Assembly: GCF_014202415.1 (NCBI RefSeq)
Contig: NZ_JACHGR010000006.1
Location: 203,939 to 267,938 of the forward strand
DNA: 64,000 nt
Direction of reading: 5' to 3'
DNA from: Tolumonas osonensis
GTDB lineage: Bacteria > Pseudomonadota > Gammaproteobacteria > Enterobacterales > Aeromonadaceae
Both the position numbers and the translations under genes were made by a program. The notes under the pieces are model-generated. The model ran no database searches. It was not told the DNA's origin and saw nothing but the letters and a program-made list of their open reading frames with translations. The first letter of the stretch is position 1. Each line of letters begins with the position of its first letter. This document shows, one piece after another, positions 46,010-55,523 of the stretch.

Positions 46010-46133
46010 GGAAGTTTGTAAACGGGTTCGGCGATCATCCCTGTGAAAATATTTGCTGGCGCGGTGTCGCTGAGTGACTTTGAGTATCTGCTGAGTTTGC
46101 TTCACTTCAGAAGCGTTCATGGAGAACATCACT

Positions 46134-47405
46134 ATGAGTTTTGAAAAAAACAATCTCGTTCGTAACCTGACACTGGGTGTCGTTGTGGCAACCTGTAGTA
46201 TGTCGGCGCTGGCTAAAAAGAATGAACTAACGATCTGGGCATGGGATCCGAATTTCAATATTGCCATTATGGAACAGGCCAAGGCGGCTTATCAGAAAAC
46301 GCATCCTGACGTGACTATCAAAGTGACCGATTTTGCGAAAACCGATCTCGAGCAGAAGATGCACACCATGCTGGCTTCCGGGATGACGAAATCCCTGCCG
46401 GATATTGTGCTGGTGGAAGATTACAACGCACCGAAATTCCTGAGTTCTTATCCTGGCGCGTTTGCTGACATGACCGGCAAAGTGGATTACAGCCAGTTTG
46501 CACCTTACAAAGTAGACCTGATGACCATGAATGGTAAAACCTACGGTATGCCGTTTGATTCCGGCGTTACTGGTATGTATTACCGTAAGGATTTGCTGGC
46601 ACAGGCAGGCTTCAAATCCGAAGACATGCAAAACATTACCTGGGATCGTTTCATTGAAATCGGGAAAGTCGTGAAAGCCAAAACTGGCAAAGCGATGTTA
46701 GGTAATGACCCGAACGATTTGAGTCTGATGCGCGTCATGCTGCAGTCTGCCGGCAGCTGGTATTTTGATGAAAAAGGCGCGCTGAACATCAAGAACAACG
46801 AAGCGCTGAAAGAGGCGTTACGTATCTATAAAGACATGGCAGATGCGGGCATTGTGCGGCCAACCATGGGCTGGTCTGAATGGGTTGGTGCCGTTAACCA
46901 CGGTGATGTAGCGACCATCACAACCGGTGTCTGGATCACGGCATCCGTGAAATCGGCCGCTGATCAGGCGGGTAAGTGGGCGGTTGCGCCGACGCCGCGT
47001 CTGAACATTAAAGACGGTACTAACCAGTCTAACCTGGGCGGTTCCAGCTGGTATGTGATCGCCACGTCTGACAACACCGAACAGGCGATTGATTTCCTCA
47101 ACAGTGTCTATGGTAAAGACAGTGCGTTTTATCAGCAAATCCTGACAGAACGTGGTGCGGTAGGTTCTTATCTGCCAGCACGTACCGGTGCGGCCTATCA
47201 GCAGCCAGATGCCTTCTTTGGTGGTCAGGCGATCTACAGCGATTTTGCAAACTGGCTGGGCAAAATACCTAAAGTGAATTACGGCTATTACACCTATGAA
47301 GCGGATGCCGCGTTAGCTTCGCAGTTACCGGCTTACTATCAGGGTATGCCACTGGAACAGGTTCTGGAACAGGTCGACAGTCAGTTAGCTTTACAAATTC
47401 AATAG
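46134..47405 (+). CDS. Galactoside ABC transporter substrate-binding protein
   Basis: This 423-residue periplasmic binding protein has a signal peptide (cleavage after ALA, about residue 27) and the sugar-binding fold (ELTIWAWDPNFNIAIMEQAKAAYQ). It should bind a galactose-containing oligosaccharide, since the operon encodes beta-galactosidase and is under a GalR-like operator. The ATG at 46134 has GGAGA 8 bases upstream; an ATG at 46119 is less well placed. Confidence 0.9.
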   Translation: MSFEKNNLVRNLTLGVVVATCSMSALAKKNELTIWAWDPNFNIAIMEQAKAAYQKTHPDVTIKVTDFAKTDLEQKMHTMLASGMTKSLPDIVLVEDYNAPKFLSSYPGAFADMTGKVDYSQFAPYKVDLMTMNGKTYGMPFDSGVTGMYYRKDLLAQAGFKSEDMQNITWDRFIEIGKVVKAKTGKAMLGNDPNDLSLMRVMLQSAGSWYFDEKGALNIKNNEALKEALRIYKDMADAGIVRPTMGWSEWVGAVNHGDVATITTGVWITASVKSAADQAGKWAVAPTPRLNIKDGTNQSNLGGSSWYVIATSDNTEQAIDFLNSVYGKDSAFYQQILTERGAVGSYLPARTGAAYQQPDAFFGGQAIYSDFANWLGKIPKVNYGYYTYEADAALASQLPAYYQGMPLEQVLEQVDSQLALQIQ

Positions 47406-47462
47406 CAAAATACAGAGAGCCGGTAAACCGGGTTCGCCGGCTCTCCTGCTGAGGTTCCTATT

Positions 47463-48377
47463 ATGTCTCATTCAGGTGTTATGCCCATGACTCAGATTCG
47501 TAGTCGCAATTTTCACCGTTTTTACGATATCAACGGATGGGGTTTTGTCCTGGCCTCACTCACGCTGGTAACGCTGTTCATGATTTATCCGATCCTGAAT
47601 TCGCTTTGGTTATCCATGCATTCCGGAAAGGGCACCATCGTTCAGTTTGTTGGCTTTGGTAATATTACTCGTCTGATGCATGATCAGGTGTTTATTACTG
47701 CGTTAACCAATACGCTGATTTTTCTGATTGTGCAGGTTCCGCTGATGATCCTGCTTTCACTGGCAACGGCTTCCTGTTTGAACTCGCCGAATGTCCGGTT
47801 CCGCAGTTTCTTCCGCATGGCCATTTTCCTGCCTTGTGTCACGTCGCTGGTTGCTTATTCCATTCTGTTTAAAAGCATGTTTGGTTATGACGGCATCGTG
47901 AATTCCGCGCTGATGACGATTGGCGTGATCGATAATCCGATTCCCTGGCTGACCGATCCGTTCTGGGCAAAAGTGACCATCATTCTGGCGATCACCTGGC
48001 GCTGGACTGGTTACAACATGATCTTTTATCTGGCAGCAATGCAAAACATCGACAAGTCGATCTATGAGGCGGCCAAGCTGGAAGGCGTGTCACCGGTTCA
48101 GACGTTCTTCCATATTACGGTACCGTTACTCAAGCCGGTGATCCTGTTTACGTCCGTCATGTCGACGATTGGTACGCTGCAGCTGTTCGATGAAGCGATG
48201 AACATCACCAATGGTGGTCCGGCGAACTCCACGCTGACGCTGTCGATGTATATCTACAACTTGTCATTCAAATTTGTGCCGAATTTCGGTTATGCCGCCA
48301 CAGTCTCTTACGTGATTGTGTTCTTTGCTGCGGTGCTGGCCTTGGTGCAGTTTAAATTTGTACAGGACAAAAAATAA
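47463..48377 (+). CDS. Galactoside ABC transporter permease, MalF-like
   Basis: This 304-residue permease has six transmembrane segments and an EAA loop (SIYEAAKLEGVSPVQTFFHITVP). It shares one base with the next permease (TAATG). Later starts at residues 7 or 9 are possible. Confidence 0.9.
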   Translation: MSHSGVMPMTQIRSRNFHRFYDINGWGFVLASLTLVTLFMIYPILNSLWLSMHSGKGTIVQFVGFGNITRLMHDQVFITALTNTLIFLIVQVPLMILLSLATASCLNSPNVRFRSFFRMAIFLPCVTSLVAYSILFKSMFGYDGIVNSALMTIGVIDNPIPWLTDPFWAKVTIILAITWRWTGYNMIFYLAAMQNIDKSIYEAAKLEGVSPVQTFFHITVPLLKPVILFTSVMSTIGTLQLFDEAMNITNGGPANSTLTLSMYIYNLSFKFVPNFGYAATVSYVIVFFAAVLALVQFKFVQDKK

Positions 48378-49204
48378 TGACGACCTCTAATTTCTCCAGA
48401 CAAAAAATCTATCAGGGTGTGATGTACCTGTTTCTGGTGGTGATCGCCTTTGTTTCTCTGTTTCCGTTTTTCTGGATGGTGGTCAGTAGCACCAACACCA
48501 CGGCAGATATCAACCAGGGGAAGATGTCTTTCGGTACTGCACTGATTGATAACTTCACCAAGCTGAGTCAGGTGGTCGATCTGCCGCAGATTTTCTGGAA
48601 CACCACGAAGGTTTCATTGCTGGGGACGTTTCTGACCCTAGTCATCGCTTCACTCGCGGGGTATGGGTTTGAGATTTATCAGTCAAAACTGCGCGACAAG
48701 GTTTATAACCTGTTGCTGCTGACGATGATGATCCCATTCGCGGCACTGATGATCCCGCTGTTCAGCATGATGGCGAAAGCGAATCTGCTGGATACGCACT
48801 GGGCGGTGGTGTTGCCTTCCGTCGCCTCGGTTTACATCATTTTCTACTTCCGCCAGTGCACCAAAGCCTTCCCGAAAGAACTGCTCGATGCCGCCCGCGT
48901 TGATGGCGTGAAAGAGTGGCAGATCTTTGTCTATGTGTTCTTTCCGGTGATGCGTTCCACCTATGCGGCGGCGTTCATCATTACCTTCATGGCGAACTGG
49001 AATAACTTCCTCTGGCCTCTGATCGTGTTGCAGACCCCCGATATGAAAACCATCAATCTGGTATTGTCGTCACTGTCGTCGGCTTATGTCCCTGATTTCG
49101 GGGTTGTCATGATCGGTACGGTTGCGGCGACATTGCCAACGATCGCCGTGTTTTTCGCAATGCAAAAGCAATTTGTTCAGGGAATGGTGGGGTCAGTGAA
49201 ATGA
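48377..49204 (+). CDS. Galactoside ABC transporter permease, MalG-like
   Basis: This 275-residue permease has six transmembrane segments and an EAA loop (ELLDAARVDGVKEWQIFVYVFFP). It is the partner of the preceding permease and overlaps the beta-galactosidase gene by 4 bp. Confidence 0.92.
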   Translation: MTTSNFSRQKIYQGVMYLFLVVIAFVSLFPFFWMVVSSTNTTADINQGKMSFGTALIDNFTKLSQVVDLPQIFWNTTKVSLLGTFLTLVIASLAGYGFEIYQSKLRDKVYNLLLLTMMIPFAALMIPLFSMMAKANLLDTHWAVVLPSVASVYIIFYFRQCTKAFPKELLDAARVDGVKEWQIFVYVFFPVMRSTYAAAFIITFMANWNNFLWPLIVLQTPDMKTINLVLSSLSSAYVPDFGVVMIGTVAATLPTIAVFFAMQKQFVQGMVGSVK

Positions 49205-51441
49205 TGAATTTATGCGAGAGTTTTGATAAGCAGTGGCGTTTCATTCCGGGTGAATTTACGTTATTCACCGGCGCTGAACTGGCGGTCGCTGAACAGGTTG
49301 ATTTACCGCATACCGCGGTCGAGCTGCCTTATAACTACTTCGATGAGACCACGTATCAGCGCAAATTCAGTTATCAGAAAACGCTGCTTTGGCGGTCTGA
49401 GTTTGCAGAGAAACAGGTCTGGTTACAATTTGATGGCGCGATGGCGGATGCCAAAGTGTACCTCAATGGCAAGCTGCTGACCGGACATCGTGATGGCTAC
49501 ACGCCGTTTGAAGTATTGCTGACGCCGCATCTGTTACAGGGCGAAAACCAGATCACCGTGGTGATCGATGGCAGCGAAAATCCTGAAATTTCCCCGTTTG
49601 GCGGTCAGATCGATTACCTGACTTATGCCGGTATTTATCGCAATGTCTGGTTGAAAACGACCGATGCGTTACGCATTAAAAACGTACAGGCCATCGCGGA
49701 AGATGTTTTAACTGACGAGAAAACACTGGCTGTGCGTGTTTATCTGGATCAGATCGTCGCGGGTAATGATGACGGTGAGCTGGTTGCCCGTTTAACGACA
49801 GCCGATGGCAAGTTGGTGGCGGAACATCGTCATGGCATTTCCGGTTCCCGGGCGCAGGATGCTTTCCGGATGACAGGCTTAACCGGTATCCGGTTATGGG
49901 ATATTGATGAGCCGGTTCTTTATCATCTTGCGATCAGTATCAGCGGAAATAACTTCAGTCACCAGTTCACGACGAGAGTGGGTTTTCGTCAGGCAGAATT
50001 TACGCCCGATGGCTTTCTGCTGAACGGCCGCAGTCTGAAGATCCGCGGCATCAATCGTCATCAGTCATATCCGTATATGGGTTATGCGATGGGGGCTCAT
50101 GCCCAGAGGGCGGATGCGGATTTCATCAAAAACACACTCAAATTCAATCTGGTCAGAACCTCGCATTATCCGCAGTCACCAGCATTTTTAGATCGCTGTG
50201 ATGAGCTCGGGCTGCTGGTGTTTGAAGAGATCCCCGGCTGGCAGCACATTGGTGATGAAGCCTGGAAACAGGGGGCGATCGCGAATGTCGGCGCCATGAT
50301 CCAGCGTGACTGGAACCATCCATCGATTGTGCTGTGGGGCGTCAGGATCAATGAATCGCGTGACGATGATCATTTCTATGAACGCACCAACCGGCTGGCC
50401 CATGCACTGGATCCAAGCCGTCAGACCGGCGGTGTCCGTTGTCATACCAGCAGTTCGCTGCTGGAAGATGTCTACACCATGAATGACTTTGTGCTGAACG
50501 GCGGCGAAGTTGCGCTCCGTGATCAGCAACAGGTGACCGGGCTTGATCATAAAGTACCGTATATGGTTACGGAATATAACGGACATATGTTCCCGACCAA
50601 ACGGTTTGATCCGGAAGAACGCCAGCATGAACACGTGATCCGTCATTTACGGGTGCTGGATGCCTGTTATGCCGATCCGCATATTTCCGGCTGTATTGCC
50701 TGGTGCCTGTTTGATTACAACACGCATAAAGATTTCGGCAGCGGTGATCGCATCTGTTATCACGGCATCAGTGACATGTTCCGCATCCCCAAATTTGCTG
50801 CTTACGCCTATAAGAGTCAGTGTGAAGTCAGCGATGAGCCGGTGATGCAACCCGTAACCTTCTGGGCGCGGGGTGAACGCTGCGAGTGCCTGATTCTGCC
50901 GCTGATCATCCTGACCAACTGCGATGAGATCGAATTCAAAGTTGGTGATTATCCGGTGAAACGGCTGAAACCGGCGGTGAAACAATTTCCGCATCTGCCG
51001 CATGCGCCGGTGATCATTGATGACGAGGTCATTTCACCGCAGGAATTTGGTGAATGGGGCATGAAATGGGAGACCGTCTCGCTGCGAGGCTTACACAACG
51101 GCCAGGTAGTGTGCGAGATGCAGATGCCTGCTAATCCGGTGGCGACTTCGTTACGGGTTAAATCGGATTACAGTGAATTACCGGCCAACGAAAAAGCGGC
51201 TACACGCGTCACCATCGAAGCTCTGGATCAATGCGGCAATTTGCTGCCATTTCTGGATGACATCATTTCGGTTTCCGTTGACGGCCCGGCAAAAATTATC
51301 GGCCCGGATCAGCTGGTGCTGAAAGGCGGCGCGGTCGGACTCTGGCTTGAAGCGGGCGATCATGGCGGGCTGGTGACAGCCACATTTACCAGCGCCCGGC
51401 TGGGTAGTCAGACGCTTGAGTTAAACATCATCGGTGAGTGA
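49201..51441 (+). CDS. Beta-galactosidase, GH2
   Basis: This 746-residue cytoplasmic enzyme belongs to glycoside hydrolase family 2: an N-terminal jelly-roll sugar-binding domain, an immunoglobulin-like domain, the TIM barrel (about residues 275-565) and a C-terminal beta domain. The acid/base is Glu385 (GVRINES) and the nucleophile Glu458 (VTEYNGHM). It is shorter than LacZ (about 1020), as in BgaB/LacZ-like enzymes of oligosaccharide operons. The start may be 49201 or the next ATG. Its place between permease and ATPase genes means it degrades the transported sugar. A beta-glucuronidase is less likely given the GalR operator. Confidence 0.85.
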   Translation: MMNLCESFDKQWRFIPGEFTLFTGAELAVAEQVDLPHTAVELPYNYFDETTYQRKFSYQKTLLWRSEFAEKQVWLQFDGAMADAKVYLNGKLLTGHRDGYTPFEVLLTPHLLQGENQITVVIDGSENPEISPFGGQIDYLTYAGIYRNVWLKTTDALRIKNVQAIAEDVLTDEKTLAVRVYLDQIVAGNDDGELVARLTTADGKLVAEHRHGISGSRAQDAFRMTGLTGIRLWDIDEPVLYHLAISISGNNFSHQFTTRVGFRQAEFTPDGFLLNGRSLKIRGINRHQSYPYMGYAMGAHAQRADADFIKNTLKFNLVRTSHYPQSPAFLDRCDELGLLVFEEIPGWQHIGDEAWKQGAIANVGAMIQRDWNHPSIVLWGVRINESRDDDHFYERTNRLAHALDPSRQTGGVRCHTSSSLLEDVYTMNDFVLNGGEVALRDQQQVTGLDHKVPYMVTEYNGHMFPTKRFDPEERQHEHVIRHLRVLDACYADPHISGCIAWCLFDYNTHKDFGSGDRICYHGISDMFRIPKFAAYAYKSQCEVSDEPVMQPVTFWARGERCECLILPLIILTNCDEIEFKVGDYPVKRLKPAVKQFPHLPHAPVIIDDEVISPQEFGEWGMKWETVSLRGLHNGQVVCEMQMPANPVATSLRVKSDYSELPANEKAATRVTIEALDQCGNLLPFLDDIISVSVDGPAKIIGPDQLVLKGGAVGLWLEAGDHGGLVTATFTSARLGSQTLELNIIGE

Positions 51442-51498
51442 ATCGAATTAGTTCGCTATCCGGTGAAACAGCACCGGATAGTCAGTGGAGATAAAACA

Positions 51499-52614
51499 AT
51501 GGCTGATATTACGCTGCGTAAAGTTGTTAAACGTTATGAAAAAAACCAGACCATCCATGGGGTGGATCTGCAAATCGACAGTGGGGAATTTGTGGTGTTT
51601 GTCGGGCCGTCCGGCTGTGGCAAATCAACCTTGCTGCGCATGGTCGCCGGGCTGGAAGAGATCTCGGAAGGTGAACTCTATATCGATGGCCGCAAAGTGA
51701 ATGATGTTGATCCGGCTGACCGGGGTGTGGCGATGGTGTTCCAGTCATACGCGCTCTATCCGCATATGACAGTCGCGGAGAACATGGGTTTTGGTCTGAA
51801 AATGAACGGTGTGGACAAAGAAGAGATTGCCAAGCGCGTTAACATTGCCGCCAAAACATTGAAGATGGAACAACTGCTGGATCGCAAACCGAAAGACATG
51901 TCCGGTGGCCAGCGCCAGCGTGTGGCGATTGGCCGGGCGATTGTCCGCGATCCGAAAGTCTTCCTGTTTGATGAACCGTTATCGAATCTGGATGCCGAAT
52001 TACGCGTGGAAATGCGCCTGCAGATCGCCAAACTGCATCATGAACTGGGCAACACCATGATTTATGTTACCCATGATCAGGTGGAAGCCATGACCTTGGC
52101 CGATAAGATAGTGGTGCTGCGCAGCGGGAACGTCGAACAGGTCGGCTCGCCATTGCAGCTTTATCATGCGCCAGCCAATGAATTTGTCGCCGGTTTTATC
52201 GGTTCGCCAAAAATGAATTTTATTGATGCCACTATCGACGCGATCACCAATGGCAAGGCGTCAGTTCGTCTGCCGGATGGACAATGCATCATGCTGCATG
52301 TGACTACCGATGCCATTGCCGTGGGGGAAAAGGTACGCTTAGGTATTCGTCCGGAACATATTCATATGCAGGTCGAGCAGGGCGATTTTTCGCTGACGTT
52401 CCAGAGTGAAGTGGTGGAACGTTTAGGCAATTCGACTTATCTGTTTGGCAATTACTGCGGTAAAGAAGGGTTTAAAGTGCATGTGCAGGGAGATAAAGCC
52501 GTAGCGCTTTATGAAGACATCAAGCTGGGCATTCATCTGAGCGATTGCCATCTGTTCAACCAGGATGGTGTCGCTATCGGTCAGCGTGAGATCCCTTCAG
52601 AGAGTAAACATTAA
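51499..52614 (+). CDS. Sugar ABC transporter ATPase (MalK/UgpC type)
   Basis: This 371-residue ATPase has Walker A GPSGCGKST, signature MSGGQRQRV, Walker B LFDEPLSNLD and a C-terminal regulatory OB domain. It is the energy subunit for the galactoside importer and is a paralogue of the ATPase at 24684. A GGAG lies 8 bases before the ATG at 51499. A terminator follows. Confidence 0.93.
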   Translation: MADITLRKVVKRYEKNQTIHGVDLQIDSGEFVVFVGPSGCGKSTLLRMVAGLEEISEGELYIDGRKVNDVDPADRGVAMVFQSYALYPHMTVAENMGFGLKMNGVDKEEIAKRVNIAAKTLKMEQLLDRKPKDMSGGQRQRVAIGRAIVRDPKVFLFDEPLSNLDAELRVEMRLQIAKLHHELGNTMIYVTHDQVEAMTLADKIVVLRSGNVEQVGSPLQLYHAPANEFVAGFIGSPKMNFIDATIDAITNGKASVRLPDGQCIMLHVTTDAIAVGEKVRLGIRPEHIHMQVEQGDFSLTFQSEVVERLGNSTYLFGNYCGKEGFKVHVQGDKAVALYEDIKLGIHLSDCHLFNQDGVAIGQREIPSESKH

Positions 52615-52620
52615 GCACGT

Positions 52621-52650
52621 GATGGCCTGAATATTCAGGCCATCTTCTTT
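52621..52650 (+). terminator. Rho-independent terminator of the galactoside operon
   Basis: A 10-bp perfect stem GATGGCCTGA/TCAGGCCATC with an ATAT loop is followed by TTCTTT. It lies between convergent genes. Confidence 0.8.
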
Positions 52651-52652
52651 AT

Positions 52653-54773
52653 CTAAACCAGTTTAAACTGCAGTAACACCGCACTTTCCGGATCCATCAC
52701 AGGCAGCGCAATACCTATCTTGGCTAACCATTCACCCGAGAGAATGGTTTCATCCTGCGTCAGCCACTGCGGTTGAGTTTTCATGACGCCACCATCAAAG
52801 CGGGCCGGTTTTTCCAGCACAGTCAGACAGTAATTTTTGTCAGCCTGTAATCCGGGCAAACGTAATGAACCTGACAGTGAATAAGTCGGCATGGTCAGCT
52901 GGCTGATCAGGAATACCGCTTCGGTCTGATCGGCCGCAATCACGCCATTAATCATCATGGCGGGGTCATGATGGTCGATACGGACAACCTTGCCGCTGTG
53001 TAATAGTGGACGCAGTTGTTTATGCAATGCAATAAAATGCGCAAACCCGGCCTGCTCTTCAGCGTTTTCTTTTACCGGATCCAGCTCAACACCCATATGC
53101 CCGAATAAGGCTGTCAGACCGCGGAATGCAATGCTGTGGGAGCGGGCAGTACTGTGGCAGTGAGCGCTGCCGATATGTGAGCCCATCACTTCTGGCGGGA
53201 AGAAGTAACTCATGCCACGTTGTATTTGCTGGCGTTCCAGAGCGTCATTATTGTCCGATGTCCAGAAACGGTGAGTCCGTTTCAGTACCTCAAAATCGAT
53301 GCGTCCGCCGCCGGAAGCACAGGATTCAATTTCAACCAGTGGATGACGTGTCCTGATTTCATCAAACAAGCGATAAACCGCCTGCGTTTGTCCGGTGATG
53401 GCCGCTTTACTGTCATGGCCGGGCTGAACAATTTCCCGGTTCATATCCCATTTGAGATAGCTGATATCATACCGGCTCAGCAGGTCATCCAGTCGCTCCA
53501 GCAGATAGGCAAAAACAGCCGGATTCTGCAGATCCAACGCGTACTGATTGCGGCCGGTGGGCTGGTGATAACCCGGTACGGCCAGCAGCCAGTCTGGATG
53601 AGCACGGAACAGATCGGAATCAGGATTGATCATTTCCGGCTCGACCCAGATACCAAATTCCATCCCCAGTGCGCGGACATGATTCACGACCGGTTCCAGC
53701 CCGTCAGGATATTTTTTCTCGTCCAGATACCAGTCACCCAGTGCTGCTCTGTCATGATCGCGGCCTTTAAACCAGCCGTCATCAATAATAAAACGTTCAA
53801 CGCCCAGCCTGGCCGCCTGTGTCGCCATCTGCATGATGTAAGCAGGATCGTGCTGAAAATAGATCCCTTCCCAGGTGTTCAGATGTACCGGGCGGGGTTT
53901 GTTTACCGGGAAATGCAGGATCTGCTGACGGACAAACTGGTGGAAGGCGTGGCTCATCGCATTCAGACCGTGCTGGCTGTAAGTTGCGTAGATCAAGGGC
54001 GTGCTGACACTTTCGTTTTCAGCCAGCTGAATTTCGCCGGCAAAATAGAGCGCTTCCGCCTGCATGAAACGGCGGCCATCTGTTTTGACATCGGAACGCA
54101 GGCGGTGATTTCCGCTCCAGCCAAAGTGGAACCCCCAGAGTTCGCCCTGTTGTTCATTAAAACCTGTCGAGCCCTGAATGAATGCCGGAAAATGTTCATG
54201 CGAGGTGCGCCCACGGCGGTTTTCCTGCTGATAGCTGCCGTGTTTAAGATTAATCTGGTGAGGCTGGAATTCTCGTACCCAGCGACCATGAAAGGCCAAT
54301 AATTCATCGGCACGTTCGGGGAGGGGAAGAGTTACCGCGAACCGATCCACCTGATAGGGATCGGGCTTCATGTTGGTCAGCGTATGCCGGATCTGAAGCA
54401 CATCGGTGGCAGGATCCAGAATCAAATCAATGACCAGCTTCAGGCCGGCGATAGTGTCTTCAGTGATAATTTTCAGGGAATTGCCATTCTGTTCAAGGGA
54501 ATGGAAGGCGAATACCGGAGACCAGTCATAACCATTCCGATGACCTTCTAATCCCGGACTGCTGAACATACCACGGCCATGCTCCGGGCTCAGTGTAAGC
54601 GGTACATCAAGATCGAGGCGGCCATGCGGAACCGCACGTGTGATTGGTGAGATATCGTTTACATGAAGCTGAGCATTTACTCGTTCGCCCCAATAAACAA
54701 TCTCAGGGGCCGGCCCGGTTTTCAGAATCAGCGTCGAATTCTGCCCATGCAACGTTATTGCATCATAATTCAT
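52653..54773 (-). CDS. Alpha-galactosidase, GH36
   Basis: This 706-residue enzyme hydrolyses alpha-1,6-galactosides such as melibiose and raffinose. It has the GH36 layout: N-terminal beta-sandwich, a barrel with the nucleophile Asp443 in YLKWDMNRE, the SCASGGGRID motif and the acid/base region FWTSDNND, then a beta C-terminal domain. There is no signal peptide, so it is cytoplasmic. It converges on the ABC operon and carries GalR-like and CRP-like sites in its promoter, so it is a second target of galR. Confidence 0.93.
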   Translation of the reverse strand: MNYDAITLHGQNSTLILKTGPAPEIVYWGERVNAQLHVNDISPITRAVPHGRLDLDVPLTLSPEHGRGMFSSPGLEGHRNGYDWSPVFAFHSLEQNGNSLKIITEDTIAGLKLVIDLILDPATDVLQIRHTLTNMKPDPYQVDRFAVTLPLPERADELLAFHGRWVREFQPHQINLKHGSYQQENRRGRTSHEHFPAFIQGSTGFNEQQGELWGFHFGWSGNHRLRSDVKTDGRRFMQAEALYFAGEIQLAENESVSTPLIYATYSQHGLNAMSHAFHQFVRQQILHFPVNKPRPVHLNTWEGIYFQHDPAYIMQMATQAARLGVERFIIDDGWFKGRDHDRAALGDWYLDEKKYPDGLEPVVNHVRALGMEFGIWVEPEMINPDSDLFRAHPDWLLAVPGYHQPTGRNQYALDLQNPAVFAYLLERLDDLLSRYDISYLKWDMNREIVQPGHDSKAAITGQTQAVYRLFDEIRTRHPLVEIESCASGGGRIDFEVLKRTHRFWTSDNNDALERQQIQRGMSYFFPPEVMGSHIGSAHCHSTARSHSIAFRGLTALFGHMGVELDPVKENAEEQAGFAHFIALHKQLRPLLHSGKVVRIDHHDPAMMINGVIAADQTEAVFLISQLTMPTYSLSGSLRLPGLQADKNYCLTVLEKPARFDGGVMKTQPQWLTQDETILSGEWLAKIGIALPVMDPESAVLLQFKLV
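54649..54664. promoter_or_regulatory. Possible internal GalR operator in the alpha-galactosidase gene
   Basis: GAGATATCGTTTACAT matches 13 of 16 positions of the operator at 45994. It lies inside the coding sequence, 235 bp centre to centre from the upstream operator, like the internal operator of the E. coli gal operon. Chance is possible. Confidence 0.35.
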
Positions 54774-54831
54774 TGAAAATAAACTCCTTTACTGGCTTTT
54801 TTACGACAGGAGATGGACGTCTTGTTGTATT

Positions 54832-54881
54832 TGTAAGCAGTATATTGAGAATTAATTTCTATGACTGTGATCGCATTCAGG
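54832..54881 (-). promoter_or_regulatory. Alpha-galactosidase promoter with CRP-like site
   Basis: On the minus strand TATACT (54839-54844) is a good -10 box; the inferred start is near 54832. A CRP-like site, TGTGATCGCATTCAGG on the plus strand (54866-54881), is centred 41.5 bp upstream of it, the class II position. The -35 region is weak. Confidence 0.55.
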
Positions 54882-54883
54882 TT

Positions 54884-54899
54884 GCGTAATCGATTACAT
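54884..54899. promoter_or_regulatory. GalR-like operator of the alpha-galactosidase gene
   Basis: GCGTAATCGATTACAT matches the GalR/GalS consensus and the sites at 44421 and 45994. Its centre is about 59.5 bp upstream of the inferred transcription start, next to the CRP-like site. Confidence 0.75.
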
Positions 54900-54924
54900 G
54901 AAAATATAGAATGTAGTGCGTCAT

Positions 54925-55293
54925 TCAAACAATCTTGCATTTAAGCCATGCATCTTCATCGAACTCGTATATCGCACACATTCTATGATAACCATCAGCA
55001 ATGACGACTTTGCCATTGGCCGTATCACGGACAAGCAGTAAAGGAGACAACAGTTTGCCCGTGCGAATTTTTTCACGGTCTTTTTCTACATGCAGATTAC
55101 TAATACCCAGCAATGACAGCGCAGAAGCACGGAAAACATCCTTAGCTTTGAATTCGGTGATATCGGCAGTTTTTAACCTGTCGACGAATGATGCGGCTTG
55201 TTCCGGAGGGTATATAAGCCCGAGATAGGAGAGTGCTGCCGGGTAGTCTTTTTCTTCAACATTGTTTAGCCATTGAATCTCGGTTTTATGCAT
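54925..55293 (-). CDS. ParB-like nuclease-domain small protein
   Basis: This 122-residue protein ends in a ParB/sulfiredoxin-like block (LLSPLLLVRDTANGKVVIADGYHRMCAIYEF), where DGYHR corresponds to the usual DGxHR. The N-terminal part (LSYLGLIYPPEQAASFVDRL) is helical and not otherwise recognised. The ATG at 55293 has AGGAG 8 bases upstream. No partner gene is adjacent and the role is unknown. Confidence 0.65.
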   Translation of the reverse strand: MHKTEIQWLNNVEEKDYPAALSYLGLIYPPEQAASFVDRLKTADITEFKAKDVFRASALSLLGISNLHVEKDREKIRTGKLLSPLLLVRDTANGKVVIADGYHRMCAIYEFDEDAWLKCKIV

Positions 55294-55523
55294 AGCATGG
55301 CTCCTTTTTTTCACATGTGGTCAATCAGGTTTCGTCCGGATAACAAAACAGCTTGTCTGCGATTGTTCCATTTTTTGATACAGTCAATTCACGAATGCGA
55401 GGTTTATCTGAACGCATTACAGTCGTATTCTTGCTCCAACGAAACGTGATGCGTTTCACAAAAAACAAAAAAGAACACGGCCTGATGCCGGTTCACCAAA
55501 TGACTATCTGTGGAGTAAAAAAC

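Larger units (their letters stand above)
45665..46133. other. Regulatory region between galR and the galactoside operon
   Basis: This 469-bp non-coding region contains a long hairpin (45703-45740, ATGCCAT/ATGGCAT arms with a second inner stem) that may end galR transcription, an inverted repeat ATGTCA-N7-TGACAT (45897-45915), a CRP-like site (45930-45945), a possible -10 box TATATA (45983-45988) and GalR-like operators. Confidence 0.6.

Noticed and set aside
53220..54302. A 360-codon plus-strand open frame inside the alpha-galactosidase gene
   Set aside because: It is fully antisense to a well-conserved GH36 gene, has no family resemblance and no ribosome binding site; long antisense frames are common in this codon usage.
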